The translations under genes and the position numbers were made by a program. A DNA stretch of 64,000 nt from CAVSCD01 sp963726335 (lineage in GTDB: Bacteria > Acidobacteriota > Aminicenantia > Aminicenantales > UBA8522). The DNA is taken from NCBI GenBank assembly GCA_963726335.1, contig CAVSCD010000002.1, positions 186,001 to 250,000 on the forward strand. Reading direction: 5' to 3'. The notes below the pieces were generated by a model. That model saw only the letters and a list, made by a program, of their open reading frames with translations. It had not been told where the DNA came from and ran no database searches. Shown in pieces: positions 10,566-19,881 of this stretch (the stretch's first letter is position 1; the number at the start of each line of letters is the position of its first letter).

Positions 10566-12227
10566 CTACCGGACGACCAGCCGGGTGAAGGGGAACACGT
10601 AAGCCTGGAGGAAAACCATCAGCCCGACCAGGGCGGCCAGGGCGAGGCTGTGGAAAAAGACGTACCTCAGGATGTCGCCCTCGTGGCCGTACCAGCGCGT
10701 GGCCGTGCTGGCGACGACGATGCTCTGGGCATCGATCATCTTCCCCATGACGCCGCCGCAGCTGTTGGCCGAGGCCATGAGCACCGGATTGAGGCCGATC
10801 TGCTCGGCGGAGATCCGCTGCAGGCTCCCGAAAAGCACATTGGACGAGGTGTCGGAGCCGGTCAGCGCCACCCCCAGCCAGCCCAGGAGCGTCCCGAAGA
10901 AGGGGTAGAGACGGCCGGTCTTGGCGAAGGTGAGCCCCATCGCCGCGTCCAGCCCGGAATAGCGCGTGATGTACCCCAGCGAAAGCATGGCCGCCACGGT
11001 CAGGAGCGAAAACCTCACCCGGTGGAGCGTCGCCCACCAAGTTTTCGCCATGGCCCGAGGCGAGTAGCCCATCAGGACGCCGGAGACGAGGGCGGCAAGG
11101 AAGATCCCGGTCCCAGTAAAGGAGAGCCAGTTGAAGCTGAAAACGGCGGTCTCGGCCGTCGGCGCGGCGACGACGGGCGGCATCCTGAAGATCAGCCTAT
11201 CGACAAGCGGCACCGGAACTTTGAACGAGGAGAGGTTGTCGAGCAGGGCCTTGACCTGGGGTATTCCCCAGATAAAGACGAGGACGGTCAGGATGCCCCA
11301 GGGCGCCCAGGCCATCGCGAGCTCCTTCCGGCTGTGCCGGAGCGTCGCTCTGTGGTCATCGGGGCCGTAGGTTTGGGGCTTGCTGATGGCGCCCGCCTCC
11401 ATCCCCCAGACGCGCTTCGGACGCCAGATGAACAGGAAGGCGACCAGCCCGACGATCGACAGGATCGAGGCCACGATGTCGACGAGCCACGGCCCGTGAA
11501 AATTCGAGATCAGGAACTGCGGGACGGCGAACGCGGCGCCGGCGACGAGAAGCGCCGGCCAGATCTCGGCCATGCCGCGGAAGCCGGCGAAGGCCCAGAC
11601 GAGCCAGAACGGGACGATAATTGAGAAGAACGGCAGGATGCGTCCGGTCTGGGCGCTCAAGGCGAGGAGCGGCAGGCCGGTAACCCCCTGGAGGGCGATC
11701 ATCGGCGTGCCCAGGGCGCCAAAAGCCACGGGCGCCGTATTGGCGATGAGCGACAGGCCGGAGGCCGCAATCGGGCTGAACCCGAGGCCGATGAGGATTG
11801 CGGCCGTCACGGCCACGGGCGTCCCGAACCCGGCCGCGCCCTCGAAGAAGGCGCCGAAGCAAAAGGCGATCAGGAGGAGCTGCAGCCGGCAATCGCGCGT
11901 TATGCCCGTCAGGCTCTCTTGGAGGACCTTAAAGTGCCCCTTCTCGTTCGCCAAGTTAAAGAGGAAGATGACGTTGAGGATGATCCAGCCGATCGGGAAG
12001 AGCCCGTAGGCGGCCCCGAAGACGGCCACGGCGCCGGCCTTGGACGCGGGCATGCCGAAGACCGCGATCGAGATCAGGAGTGACGAGACCAAGCCGAGGA
12101 GCGCCGCCCAGTGGGCCTTGATCCGGAAGAAAGCGAGGCCGCCCAGGAGAACGATGATCGGGATGGCCGCGACGATGGTCGAGAGGAGCGTATTGCCCAG
12201 GGGATCGTAAGCTTGCTGCCAGCTCAT
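10566..12227 (-). CDS. lldP: L-lactate permease (LldP/LctP family)
   Basis: Proton-coupled inner-membrane carrier for L-lactate and probably related 2-hydroxy acids. 553 intact residues, the normal family length, with 12 or more hydrophobic segments. Diagnostic stretches are FCFGAFFEGAAGFGTPVAV (residues about 120-140), NTAPVAFGALGTPMIAL and, near the C-terminus, GSDTSSNVLFGSLQ followed by ANSCGGVMGKMID. The start at 12227 (MSWQQAYDPLGN) matches the usual N-terminus. It stands alone: the next gene upstream is the divergent transhydrogenase operon, and no lactate dehydrogenase (lldEFG or lldD) lies nearby. Its role here is therefore carbon uptake or export by inference. Confidence 0.93.
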   Translation of the reverse strand: MSWQQAYDPLGNTLLSTIVAAIPIIVLLGGLAFFRIKAHWAALLGLVSSLLISIAVFGMPASKAGAVAVFGAAYGLFPIGWIILNVIFLFNLANEKGHFKVLQESLTGITRDCRLQLLLIAFCFGAFFEGAAGFGTPVAVTAAILIGLGFSPIAASGLSLIANTAPVAFGALGTPMIALQGVTGLPLLALSAQTGRILPFFSIIVPFWLVWAFAGFRGMAEIWPALLVAGAAFAVPQFLISNFHGPWLVDIVASILSIVGLVAFLFIWRPKRVWGMEAGAISKPQTYGPDDHRATLRHSRKELAMAWAPWGILTVLVFIWGIPQVKALLDNLSSFKVPVPLVDRLIFRMPPVVAAPTAETAVFSFNWLSFTGTGIFLAALVSGVLMGYSPRAMAKTWWATLHRVRFSLLTVAAMLSLGYITRYSGLDAAMGLTFAKTGRLYPFFGTLLGWLGVALTGSDTSSNVLFGSLQRISAEQIGLNPVLMASANSCGGVMGKMIDAQSIVVASTATRWYGHEGDILRYVFFHSLALAALVGLMVFLQAYVFPFTRLVVR

Positions 12228-12285
12228 CTTGGCCCTGGCTTATATCATAGGGTCCGGGGGCGGTCAAACGGACGGTAAGCGAAAA

Positions 12286-12350
12286 GGGGACGGTCCTATT
12301 TCACCTCCAAAATCGATAGTGTGTCCAATCTATTAAATAGGACCGTCCTC
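12286..12350. repeat. REP-like palindromic element (GGACGGTCCTATTT arms)
   Basis: Perfect 14-bp inverted arms, GGACGGTCCTATTT at 12288-12301 and its complement at 12335-12348. The pairing extends with one mismatch into flanking AAAG, and the loop is 33 bp. It lies between the divergent lldP and pnt genes. Short elements with a GGGGAC outer end like this are typical of non-coding repeats mobilised by Y1 (REP-associated) transposases. Other members of this loose family appear at 19801-19881 and 58916-59028. Confidence 0.6.
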
Positions 12351-12511
12351 TTTATTCACCTAAATAGAGACGCTTCCGATTTTTTCCCGGGTTCCCCGGT
12401 TGGCAAGTCCGTCGGGTTCCGGTATTCTAGAAGTATGGAATAGGGACGGCTCCGAGGGGGTCCGCCCCCAGGAGTGCGGCCGGGGTATTGTCATGAAGAA
12501 AATCCGAACTC

Positions 12512-13690
12512 GTGATCGGAGTGGTCAAAGAGCTCTACGAGAAGTGCCGCTGCGTCGCCGTCGTGCCGCAGTCCGTGCGCGAGCTCGCCCGCGGGGGACA
12601 TAAGGTGATCATCCAGAAAGGCGTCGGGGTGAAGAGCTATTATCTCGACGACCATTACGCCGACGCCGGCGCGACGCTTGCGGACTCGCCCGCCACGGTC
12701 TATGGCGAGGCGGACGTCATCCTCAAGCTCCGCCCGCCCATCGTCGATAAGAACACCGGGCGCCACGAGCTCGACCAGATGAAAAGCGGGGCCGCGATCA
12801 TCTCGCTCCTGGCTCCGACCCAGAACCGCCCTGTCGTTGAGAGGCTGATCGCCAATCGTCTGACCGGGTTCTCCATGGAGCTCATCCCCCGCCTCAGCCG
12901 TGCCCAGAGCATGGATGCCCTGAGCTCGCTGGGGACGGTTACGGGCTACCGGGCCGCGCTGCTCGCCGCCGACCTGTGCGGCAAGTTCTTCCCGCTGCTC
13001 ATGACCGCGGCCGGCACCATCCCGCCGGCCAACGTGCTCGTGATCGGCGCCGGCGTCGCCGGGCTCCAGGCGATCGCCACCGCCAAGCGCCTCGGGGCGA
13101 GGCTCGAAGCCTTCGACACCCGGCCCGCCGTAAAAGAGCAGGTGGAGAGCCTGGGCGCGAAATTCCTGGAGATGGACCTTCCCGCGGACGCGGAGACGCG
13201 GTACGGATACGCCAAGGAGTCGTCGCCGGAATTCGTAAAAAAGGAAATGGAGGTCCTGGCGAGCCGCCTGCCCCGGACCGACGTCGTGATCACGACCGCC
13301 CTCGTCTACGGCCGGACCGCCCCGATCCTGATCACCGAGGACATGGTGAGGCTCATGGCGCCGGGGTCGGTGATCATCGACCTGGCCGCGGAACAGGGCG
13401 GGAACTGCGCCCTCAGCCGGCCGGGCGAGACCGTCGAAAAGCACGGAGTCTGCATCTACGGGGCCAAGGACATGCCCTCGCAACTCCCGCTTCACACGAG
13501 CCTCATGTACTCGCGGAACGTCGTCAACGCCTTCCGTAATCTGTACGCCGGCGAGGACGACGGCATCGACCTCGCCGACGAGATCAACGCCCACGCCCTC
13601 GTAACCTACAAAGGCGAAGTGAAAAGCGATCTCGTGCGCGAATTCCTGGAAAAGAAAAGAACCGCCGAGGGAGCGGGAGGAGAAGTCTGA
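12512..13690 (+). CDS. pntAA: NAD(P) transhydrogenase subunit alpha part 1 (NAD(H)-binding)
   Basis: Soluble dI domain of the proton-translocating transhydrogenase, which passes hydride between NADH and NADP+ using the proton gradient. 392 residues from a GTG at 12512 (MIGVVKELYEKCRCVAVVP), which matches the family N-terminus. The ATG at 12493 is out of frame. The RQD-loop equivalent is PRLSRAQSMD, and the Rossmann loop is VIGAGVAGLQAIATAKRLGA at about residues 177-196. The C-terminal half gives the usual VIIDLAAEQGGNC stretch. Its stop overlaps the next start by one base (TGATG). The split alpha subunit (two polypeptides) is the common bacterial arrangement outside enterics. Confidence 0.92.
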   Translation: MIGVVKELYEKCRCVAVVPQSVRELARGGHKVIIQKGVGVKSYYLDDHYADAGATLADSPATVYGEADVILKLRPPIVDKNTGRHELDQMKSGAAIISLLAPTQNRPVVERLIANRLTGFSMELIPRLSRAQSMDALSSLGTVTGYRAALLAADLCGKFFPLLMTAAGTIPPANVLVIGAGVAGLQAIATAKRLGARLEAFDTRPAVKEQVESLGAKFLEMDLPADAETRYGYAKESSPEFVKKEMEVLASRLPRTDVVITTALVYGRTAPILITEDMVRLMAPGSVIIDLAAEQGGNCALSRPGETVEKHGVCIYGAKDMPSQLPLHTSLMYSRNVVNAFRNLYAGEDDGIDLADEINAHALVTYKGEVKSDLVREFLEKKRTAEGAGGEV

Positions 13691-13980
13691 TGGACGGGTT
13701 CCTCACTGCCCTCTACGTTTTCGTCCTGGCTCTGTTCGCGGGGTATGAGCTGATCAACCGCGTTCCCAGCCTCCTCCACACGCCGCTCATGTCGGGGTCG
13801 AACGCCATCTCCGGGATAACGCTTGTCGGCGCCCTGATCGCCGCCGGCGCCGGCCGTGGCGGGACGGCCGAGGTGCTGGGCTTCATCGCCGTCGTCCTGG
13901 CCACGATCAATGTCGTCGGCGGGTTCATGGTGACCGACCGGATGCTGGGGATGTTCAAGAAGGGACGGGACCGCAAATGA
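13690..13980 (+). CDS. pntAB: NAD(P) transhydrogenase subunit alpha part 2 (membrane)
   Basis: Small dII membrane subunit, 96 residues with about three hydrophobic helices. The family block LLHTPLMSGSNAISGITLVG is followed by FIAVVLATINVVGGFMVTDR and ends MLGMFKKGRD. It forms part of the proton channel with PntB. The start overlaps the pntAA stop by one base and its stop overlaps the pntB start by 4 bp (ATGA), so the three cistrons are translationally coupled. Confidence 0.92.
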   Translation: MDGFLTALYVFVLALFAGYELINRVPSLLHTPLMSGSNAISGITLVGALIAAGAGRGGTAEVLGFIAVVLATINVVGGFMVTDRMLGMFKKGRDRK

Positions 13981-15353
13981 CGACCCTCGCCGGGCTCGGC
14001 TACCTCGCCGCCGTCTGCCTGTTCATCTTGGGATTAAAGCTCCTGAGCTCTCCCCGGAGCGCGCGCCGCGGCAACCTGCTGAGCCTGATCGGCATGCTGA
14101 TCGCCCTCCTGGTCACGCTCCTCGACCGGCAGATTCTCGATTTCCGGCTCATCGCCGGGGGGATCATCGTCGGCGGCCTGATCGGCGCTGTCCTCGCGCT
14201 CCGGGTCAGGATGACCGCCATGCCGCAGATGGTGGCGCTCCTCAACGCCTTCGGCGGCGGAGCGTCGGCCCTCGTGGCGCTGAGCGAGTTTCTCCTCAGG
14301 GCGTCCGAGTTCGACACCGTGACGGAAGTGACGACGGCCCTGGGCGTCTTCATCGGCATGCTCACCTTCACCGGAAGTGTCGTCGCCTTCGCCAAGCTGC
14401 AAGAGTTGCTCAGCGGTACCCCGATCGTTTTTCACGGGCAGATCGCCCTGAACTTTTCCCTGCTCGCCGCCATCCTGGGGTTGTGCATCGCCTTCGCCGC
14501 CGTCTTCCCGGCTCACGGGCTGGCCATCCTCCTCGCCATCCTGATCCTCTCCGGCATCGCGGGGATCCTCCTCGTGATCCCGATCGGCGGGGCGGACATG
14601 CCGGTGGTCATCGCCCTCCTGAATTCATATTCGGGGATCGCCGCCGCCGCCACCGGGTTCATCATCAATAATTACGTCCTGATCGTGAGCGGGGCCCTGG
14701 TGGGCGCGTCGGGCATCATCCTGAGCCAGATCATGTGCCGGGCGATGAACCGCTCCCTGGCCAATGTTCTGTTCGGAGCGGTCGGCGGGGGGAGTTCGGG
14801 GGCGACCGCCGCCCCGGAACGCCGGGTGACGCGCTACAGCCCGCTCGACGCCGCCACGGTGCTCGGCAACAGCCGGCTGGTCATCATCGTGCCCGGCTAT
14901 GGATTGGCCGTGGCCCAGGCTCAGTATGTAGTCCAAGACCTCGCGGTCGCCCTCCTCAAATCGGGCGCCAGGGTCCTTTACGGCATCCATCCGGTTGCCG
15001 GCCGGATGCCGGGCCATATGAACGTCCTCCTTGCCGAAGCCAGCGTCCCCTACGATATGCTCAAGGACATCGACCAGATCAACGAGGAATTCCGGGTTTG
15101 CGACGCCGTCCTGGTCGCGGGGGCTAATGATGTGGTCAATCCCGCGGCCCGGGAAAAAGGCAATCCCCTATCGGGGATGCCCATCCTGAATATCGACCAG
15201 GCGCAGTCGGTGATCTTCATCAAGCGGAGCCTGAGCCCCGGTTTCGCCGGGGTCGATAACCCCTTGTTCTACGACCCCAAGACCATGATGGTCTTTGGGG
15301 ACGCCAAGGACGTGCTCCACAAGGTCCTCGACGCCCTCAAGAATAACGCCTAG
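13977..15353 (+). CDS. pntB: NAD(P) transhydrogenase subunit beta
   Basis: Membrane dII plus NADP(H)-binding dIII subunit, 458 intact residues. The N-terminal two thirds is hydrophobic and contains MPQMVALLNAFGGGASALVA and the second pore block MPVVIALLNSYSGIAAAATG. The C-terminal domain (from about residue 280) carries IIVPGYGLAVAQAQYVV, the Rossmann-type NADP site, then GRMPGHMNVLLAEA and VAGANDVVNPAA. It completes the pntAA-pntAB-pntB operon, which would supply NADPH for biosynthesis or redox defence. No terminator with a T-run is obvious after the stop; repeat DNA follows. Confidence 0.93.
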   Translation: MTTLAGLGYLAAVCLFILGLKLLSSPRSARRGNLLSLIGMLIALLVTLLDRQILDFRLIAGGIIVGGLIGAVLALRVRMTAMPQMVALLNAFGGGASALVALSEFLLRASEFDTVTEVTTALGVFIGMLTFTGSVVAFAKLQELLSGTPIVFHGQIALNFSLLAAILGLCIAFAAVFPAHGLAILLAILILSGIAGILLVIPIGGADMPVVIALLNSYSGIAAAATGFIINNYVLIVSGALVGASGIILSQIMCRAMNRSLANVLFGAVGGGSSGATAAPERRVTRYSPLDAATVLGNSRLVIIVPGYGLAVAQAQYVVQDLAVALLKSGARVLYGIHPVAGRMPGHMNVLLAEASVPYDMLKDIDQINEEFRVCDAVLVAGANDVVNPAAREKGNPLSGMPILNIDQAQSVIFIKRSLSPGFAGVDNPLFYDPKTMMVFGDAKDVLHKVLDALKNNA

Positions 15354-15702
15354 CAAATCGCCTGTACTGCGGTCGCATCTTTTTTCCTGTGATCGTGTTG
15401 TTCGAGGATAGGGTCCTGTCACGGCGCGTCCCCATCCGTCCTCGCTCCACCCATCCCCCGTGGGGAACCCCTTCCGCTGCGGGCGTTGCGGGGACTATCG
15501 TCGTGCCACCCTTCCTGTGTCTCTCCGACATCGCCTAAAAAAAGATGCTTTTTGTGCTTTTGCGATATCTTGACTTCCGCCTTTTAGCGGTGCTAGCATT
15601 CGATCCATTAAGGGAAAAAAGCGCTTTTCGAGACCGGGGTAAGCTCTTCGCAGCCGAAGGAGAGATCGGTCGGCACGCTCCGGCCATCGCGGGGAGGGGA
15701 AG
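15354..15702. other. Intergenic region with dispersed repeat and hairpins
   Basis: No gene supported. It holds a copy of the GGGTCCTGTCA-type dispersed repeat (15411-15445) and a short CCCCGTGGGG hairpin near 15466-15475. An AT-richer stretch (15535-15640) precedes the repeat-protein gene and may contain its promoter. I looked for a riboswitch fold before 15703 and could not support one. Confidence 0.5.
15411..15445 (+). repeat. Dispersed intergenic repeat, GGGTCCTGTCA family, copy 1
   Basis: The 35-bp unit beginning GGGTCCTGTCACGGCGCGTC recurs in inverse orientation at 41802-41836 with 31 of 35 identical bases. It recurs shortened by an 8-bp internal deletion at 51085-51108, and the core GGGTCCTGTC alone recurs at 55092-55101 (minus). 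All copies are intergenic. Confidence 0.6.
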
Positions 15703-17673
15703 ATGGGCAAATTCATCCGTTGCGCGGCCTGCATATTGATGCTGTCCGGGATCGCCGCCGCCGACGACATCCGAAAAATCACCCTGAAAACAAACGACAT
15801 AATCTACGACCCGGTCAGCCACAAGATCTACGCCAGCGTGCCGAGCAGCGCCGGGATCAACGGCAACTGCATCACGGTCATCGATCCCTGGTCGGGCTTC
15901 GTCGGTCCGTCGATCCCGGTGGGGAGCGAACCCAATAAACTCGCCCTCTCGGATGACGGCCAATATCTCTATGTAAGCCTGGACGGCGCCGCGGCGGTCC
16001 GGCGCGTTCATGTCCCGACACTGACACCGGGGCTCCAGTTTGTTCTCGGGTCCGACCCTTTTAGCGGCTTGTTCTATGTCGAAGATATGGAGGTCCTGCC
16101 CGGCCAACCCGAAGCCGTGGCGGTCTCCCGCAGGAGCGGCACCGGCTCGCCGCAGTGCGAGGGGGTTGCCGTCTACGATAACGGAGTGCAGCGGCCCAAC
16201 GTGGCGAAGGACAACTACTATGGCCACGTGATCGAGTTTTCCTCGTCCGCCTCGCGGCTCTACGGCCTGGACAACCAGGCCTGGTGGGGCACGTTTTACC
16301 GAATGTCGGTCGATGCGTCGGGAGTGACGATCATCGATACGACCACCAATATCATCAACGGTGACTCCGCCGACCTGGAATTCGACAACGGCCTGATGCA
16401 CTTCACGACGGGCGCGGTCTATGAGCCGGAGACCAAGTCCCTCATCGGATCTTTCTCGGGAGTTGGACCGCCTACGATCGTGAAGCCGGATTCCACAATC
16501 AGCCGGACATTCTTCCTGACGGGGAATGAATACAGCGCAACGCGCACCCTCCTCGCATTCGATCAAGGCACGTTTCTGCCGGCCGGGTCTTTATCGGTCA
16601 GCGATGTTTCCGGCGCGGCCAAAAGCCTCGTCCGCTGGGGAGCCAACGGGCTCGCCTTCCGCGCCGACGACGGCATCCATCTTATCCGGACCGTCCTGGC
16701 GCCTCTGCCCGCGCGCACGCTTGTGCCCGCGGACGTCGACACCGATGGGCTTCAGGAGATATTTGCCGACCTCGGCCCCGCCGGGCTGTGGCTGTGGGAC
16801 GGCGCGTGGACGTCCGTGTCCGCTCTGAACCCGGATTCGATGGTCGCCGCGGACCTTGACGGAAACGGCGTCCAGGAGCTGGCCGCGGATTTTGGCGCGT
16901 CCGGACTTTGGGTCATGAATGCCGGCTCGTGGACGCTTCTGGCCACGGCGAACCCAGATGGCCTGATCACGGCCGAAATCGACGGAGACACGGCGGCCGA
17001 GCTGGTCGTGGACTTCGACGGGATGGGCGCCTGGGCATGGGACAGCGGCTCCTGGATTCAGCTCTCGGGCGCCAACGCGGACTCCGTGGTCGCGGCCGAC
17101 CTGAATGCCGACGGGCGCTCTGAACTCATCGCCGACGCGGGCGCCCAGGGGCTGTGGCGATGGGCTGGCGGAGTGTGGACCGTCATGTCGGCCCTGGACG
17201 CCCAGGGGATGACCGCGGCCCACGTCCCGGGGGGCGACAGTGTGGTCGTCGACTTCGGGAGCACCGGCGTCTGGCAGTGGACGAGCGGAGCCTGGACTCA
17301 GTTGTCGGGCGCCGACCCGGACGCGATGATCGCCGTCGATACCGACTTTGATGGAGCGAGCGAGACGGCCGCCGACTTCGGCCCCCTTGGAGTATGGCTC
17401 TGGGACGGCGCGTGGACCCAGCTTTCGGGACGGGACCCTGATATGCTGACCGCCGCCGATACTGACGGAAACGGCGCCCGGGAGGTCATCGTCGACTTCG
17501 GTCCGCTGGGGCTGTGGTCATGGAACGGCATCTGGAGCCAGCTCAGCGGGCTCGATCCCTCGGCTGTCGCGGAAGCGAGCATCGACGCCGACCTGACAGG
17601 AGAGCTTGTCGCTGACTTCGGAAGCACGGGAATATGGGTCCTCGATAACGGGACCTGGAGCAGGATCAGGTAA
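15703..17673 (+). CDS. Secreted beta-propeller-like protein with eight Trp-rich 40-residue repeats
   Basis: 656 residues with a signal peptide (cleavage near GIAAADD). The start has a strong GGGGAGGGGAAG site. Residues about 25-200 resemble YVTN/surface-layer propeller strands (KIYASVPSS, KLALSDDGQYLYVS). From about residue 341 to the end there are eight tandem units of about 40 residues. Each has a DxDxDGxxE loop, a core close to ADFGPLGLWLWDG, then W-T-Q-L-S-G and a DPD turn. The acidic loop resembles integrin/FG-GAP calcium sites, and the Trp pairs would fill propeller blades. Units 5 and 8 have lost acidic residues. A Ca-dependent extracellular scaffold or adhesive role is inferred; no catalytic domain is visible. 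The gene is followed by a bidirectional hairpin. Confidence 0.75.
   Translation: MGKFIRCAACILMLSGIAAADDIRKITLKTNDIIYDPVSHKIYASVPSSAGINGNCITVIDPWSGFVGPSIPVGSEPNKLALSDDGQYLYVSLDGAAAVRRVHVPTLTPGLQFVLGSDPFSGLFYVEDMEVLPGQPEAVAVSRRSGTGSPQCEGVAVYDNGVQRPNVAKDNYYGHVIEFSSSASRLYGLDNQAWWGTFYRMSVDASGVTIIDTTTNIINGDSADLEFDNGLMHFTTGAVYEPETKSLIGSFSGVGPPTIVKPDSTISRTFFLTGNEYSATRTLLAFDQGTFLPAGSLSVSDVSGAAKSLVRWGANGLAFRADDGIHLIRTVLAPLPARTLVPADVDTDGLQEIFADLGPAGLWLWDGAWTSVSALNPDSMVAADLDGNGVQELAADFGASGLWVMNAGSWTLLATANPDGLITAEIDGDTAAELVVDFDGMGAWAWDSGSWIQLSGANADSVVAADLNADGRSELIADAGAQGLWRWAGGVWTVMSALDAQGMTAAHVPGGDSVVVDFGSTGVWQWTSGAWTQLSGADPDAMIAVDTDFDGASETAADFGPLGVWLWDGAWTQLSGRDPDMLTAADTDGNGAREVIVDFGPLGLWSWNGIWSQLSGLDPSAVAEASIDADLTGELVADFGSTGIWVLDNGTWSRIR
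16723..17670 (+). repeat. Eight tandem coding repeats of about 120 bp
   Basis: Units begin near residues 341, 381, 422, 463, 504, 543, 583 and 623 of the protein. Units 2, 6 and 7 share the most (AADxDGNG, VDFGPLG, WTQLSG). DNA between units is diverged enough that recent slippage is unlikely. Confidence 0.7.
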
Positions 17674-17677
17674 TCCG

Positions 17678-17699
17678 TTTTGAACCCTTCGGGTCAAAA
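17678..17699. terminator. Bidirectional terminator hairpin
   Basis: TTTTGAACCC pairs with GGGTCAAAA around a TTC loop, giving an A-run on one side and a T-run on the other. It lies 4 bp after the repeat-protein stop and about 60 bp before the heparinase stop on the opposite strand, so it can serve both convergent genes. Confidence 0.65.
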
Positions 17700-17757
17700 G
17701 AAGGGCTCCGCGGTCCTCTAAGGAATTCGTCCGGTCGCCCAGAGGGCTGTCATGGGA

Positions 17758-19753
17758 TCAAAGCCTTTCCAGAAACGGGCTGTGGTCGATGTTGTTCACT
17801 CGCGCCTCAAGAACCCCGGAGTCAGCTTGAACCTTGATGGATCCTTGCGCCGTCAGCGTGATAACCGGCGGAGACTCGCTTGACCGGCAGGCCATGCCGA
17901 CCATCATGATCGTGTGCTCGAGCGACGGGGATGACGAGCCGATCCGGACATAGGGATGGACACCCGCTTCCGGGGGCAGCGGCATCTTTTCCGCCGTGAT
18001 GTTCAAGGCCTGCCGGCTGACGCACCGGGCATAAAAACCGGCGGCCGGCCGCCGCATCACGAAACCGTCCTTGGACACCTGGACGGATCCCAGGCCGTCA
18101 CTGTTCTCCACATGCCAGTGGGCGGAAAAGAGCGAGGGCTGGTCTTTTTTGGTCAGCCGGTCGATGATCACCACGATGGGCGCATCGGAAAAAACGAAAA
18201 CCGAGCGCAGCACGCGCTCCACATCGGGGAGCACGAGCTGATAGGCCGGCGTGGCGTCGCTCGTCCAGAAAACGAAGCCGTCCCGCCGGCCGGACCGGAT
18301 GATCCGCGCTTCGGCCAGGGAGGCGTTGGTGCCCTCCCGTCCGTCATGGTACTGGTGCCCTTGGTTATCGATCAGGACGGTGTTGTGGGCCGGTGACGAC
18401 CGCAGCACCCAGCCCGGGTTGTTGTGATCGTAGGTCGGATGCTTGCTGTCGGCCAGGAGGACCTCGCCGTAGGCTTTGAGGAGTATCGAGTTGCGGTCGG
18501 CGTGCTCATGATTGGCCGGCCCGCCGCTCCGCATGGCCACGACCAAGTCGTCGAGCCCATAGCCTGTCCGATAGATCATCCAGTCCAGGTCCCAATGCTT
18601 GAAATGATGGGCGGCACCCGGCTTCTGGGCCGCCAGCTCGGGCTGGTGCCAGATGACGGAAAAAGGGTTGTGTTCCCGCGGGTGCTCAAGGCCCATGTAT
18701 TGCGCCAGGCCGTCGCCTGTCTTGCGGGCGACGTAAAAGCTGACCGCCGACTGCAGGCCGCCGCCAGCGTCCCCGAAATTCACGCAAGCTTTGGGTTCGG
18801 CGGTATGGGGAAGCTGCAAACCGAGCATGAACTCGACAAAGCCGTTGTAGTTGACGCGGTCGAACAAGTCCACGCCCAGCCTGCGTTCGATAACGGCCTG
18901 AGTGAGAAGGAGATGAAACGTCGTGTAATCGCCATAGGACCCGCCTTCAGGATAGCTGCCGTCGCGTTCGTAGAGACCGGCGATCGTCTCGTAGCCATGG
19001 CGCGCCATGTCCAGCCACTCCGCCGATCGAGCGTCGTCCGGCCCGAGAGCCAGCGTGCCGACCGCCAGTCCGGCGATCGGAATGGCCTTGAGGTTCGTCT
19101 TGTCCAGGATAACGGGCCAGCGCGAGAAATCCCGGGCTTCCAGCTTGACCCAAGGGGCGTAGCTCCAGCCGACGACTTTTTGCGGATAGCGCATCCCGAA
19201 GAGCGACCGGAAACAGGGCCGGCAGCCCTTTTCCGCGATCTGGTCGCGCATCCGCTTTTTGGTGTTGTCATCGAGGCGGGGGGACAGCCAGTCCAAGGCC
19301 AGGCTCATGGCGATGGCCGTCTCCGGCGCCCTCTGCAGGCCGATGATATCCCGGCCGGCTTCCATGAAGTAATCCCAAGCGGTAAAGGACAGGATTTTTT
19401 CGATCGCCAGACGCGCCAGCTCCAGCCGCTGTTCCTGTTCGGTCATGAGATAGGCGAAAGACTCGCGCTCCAAAATCCCGGCCGCCCGCGGCAGATGGCG
19501 CATCTGGTTATTCGGGTCCAGCTCATTCTTGAGGAACGCTTCATCGGGCGCCGGATCGGCGGCCAGGAAGCTTTCCCTCAGCTCCTTGAAAAGTGGCAGG
19601 GACCAGGACCGGCGTATCCGCGGCAGGTCCTGAGGGTCGAAATAAAGGCCCAGCGCCGGAAAGCAGGCTCCGGATGCCGCTTTCCGACTGCCGGGCCAAG
19701 GAGCAGAGCGCCAACGCGGCGGCCGTGCTGCTTAAGAATTCTCGTCGGTTCAT
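17758..19753 (-). CDS. Heparinase II/III-like polysaccharide lyase, Tat-exported, one frameshift
   Basis: Predicted uronic-acid polysaccharide lyase acting in the periplasm or outside. The true start is at 19753 (RBS AAGGAGAAAGCGG), giving a Tat leader (MNRREFLSSTAAALALCSLA). Near 19690 the frame shifts by one base; the mature part resumes as GACFPALGLYFDPQDLPRIR and runs to 17758, about 665 codons. An alpha/alpha toroid N-terminal region (AMSLALDWLSPRLDD, GWSYAPWVKLEARDFSRWP) is followed by the heparinase II/III beta-sandwich (PF07940) with GGPANHEHADRNS and GEVLLADSKHPTYD. The His of that block matches the catalytic/structural histidines of the family. An ATG at 19503 would give only the truncated 581-residue product. 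Substrate (heparin, alginate or other glycosaminoglycan) cannot be told from sequence. Confidence 0.8.
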
Positions 19754-19800
19754 CCGCTTTCTCCTTTCAGGGATAACTTGACAATCACAGCCATAAAATT

Positions 19801-19881
19801 GGTGACAGGATATCAATTCCCCAATAATAATCCAGGACACAATTCCGGACGGGAGTTAAGTGTATTACGTATGCTGTCCCC
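19801..19881. repeat. REP-like palindromic element overlapping a gene end
   Basis: The right arm at 19857-19881 (complement begins GGGGACAGCATACGTAAT) is identical at 24 of 25 bases to the left arm of the element at 58916-58940. The left arm, GGTGACAGGATATCAATTCC at 19801-19820, is a diverged inverted partner. The element covers the 3' end of the DUF1680 gene and contains its stop codon. Confidence 0.7.

Noticed and set aside
12400..12603. 67-codon frame over the start of pntAA
   Set aside because: It is read in a different frame from pntAA and has no family match; the GTG at 12512 gives the normal PntAA N-terminus.
15600..15702. Possible riboswitch before the repeat-protein gene
   Set aside because: No recognisable conserved core (for example GEMM or cobalamin elements) and no paired anti-terminator.
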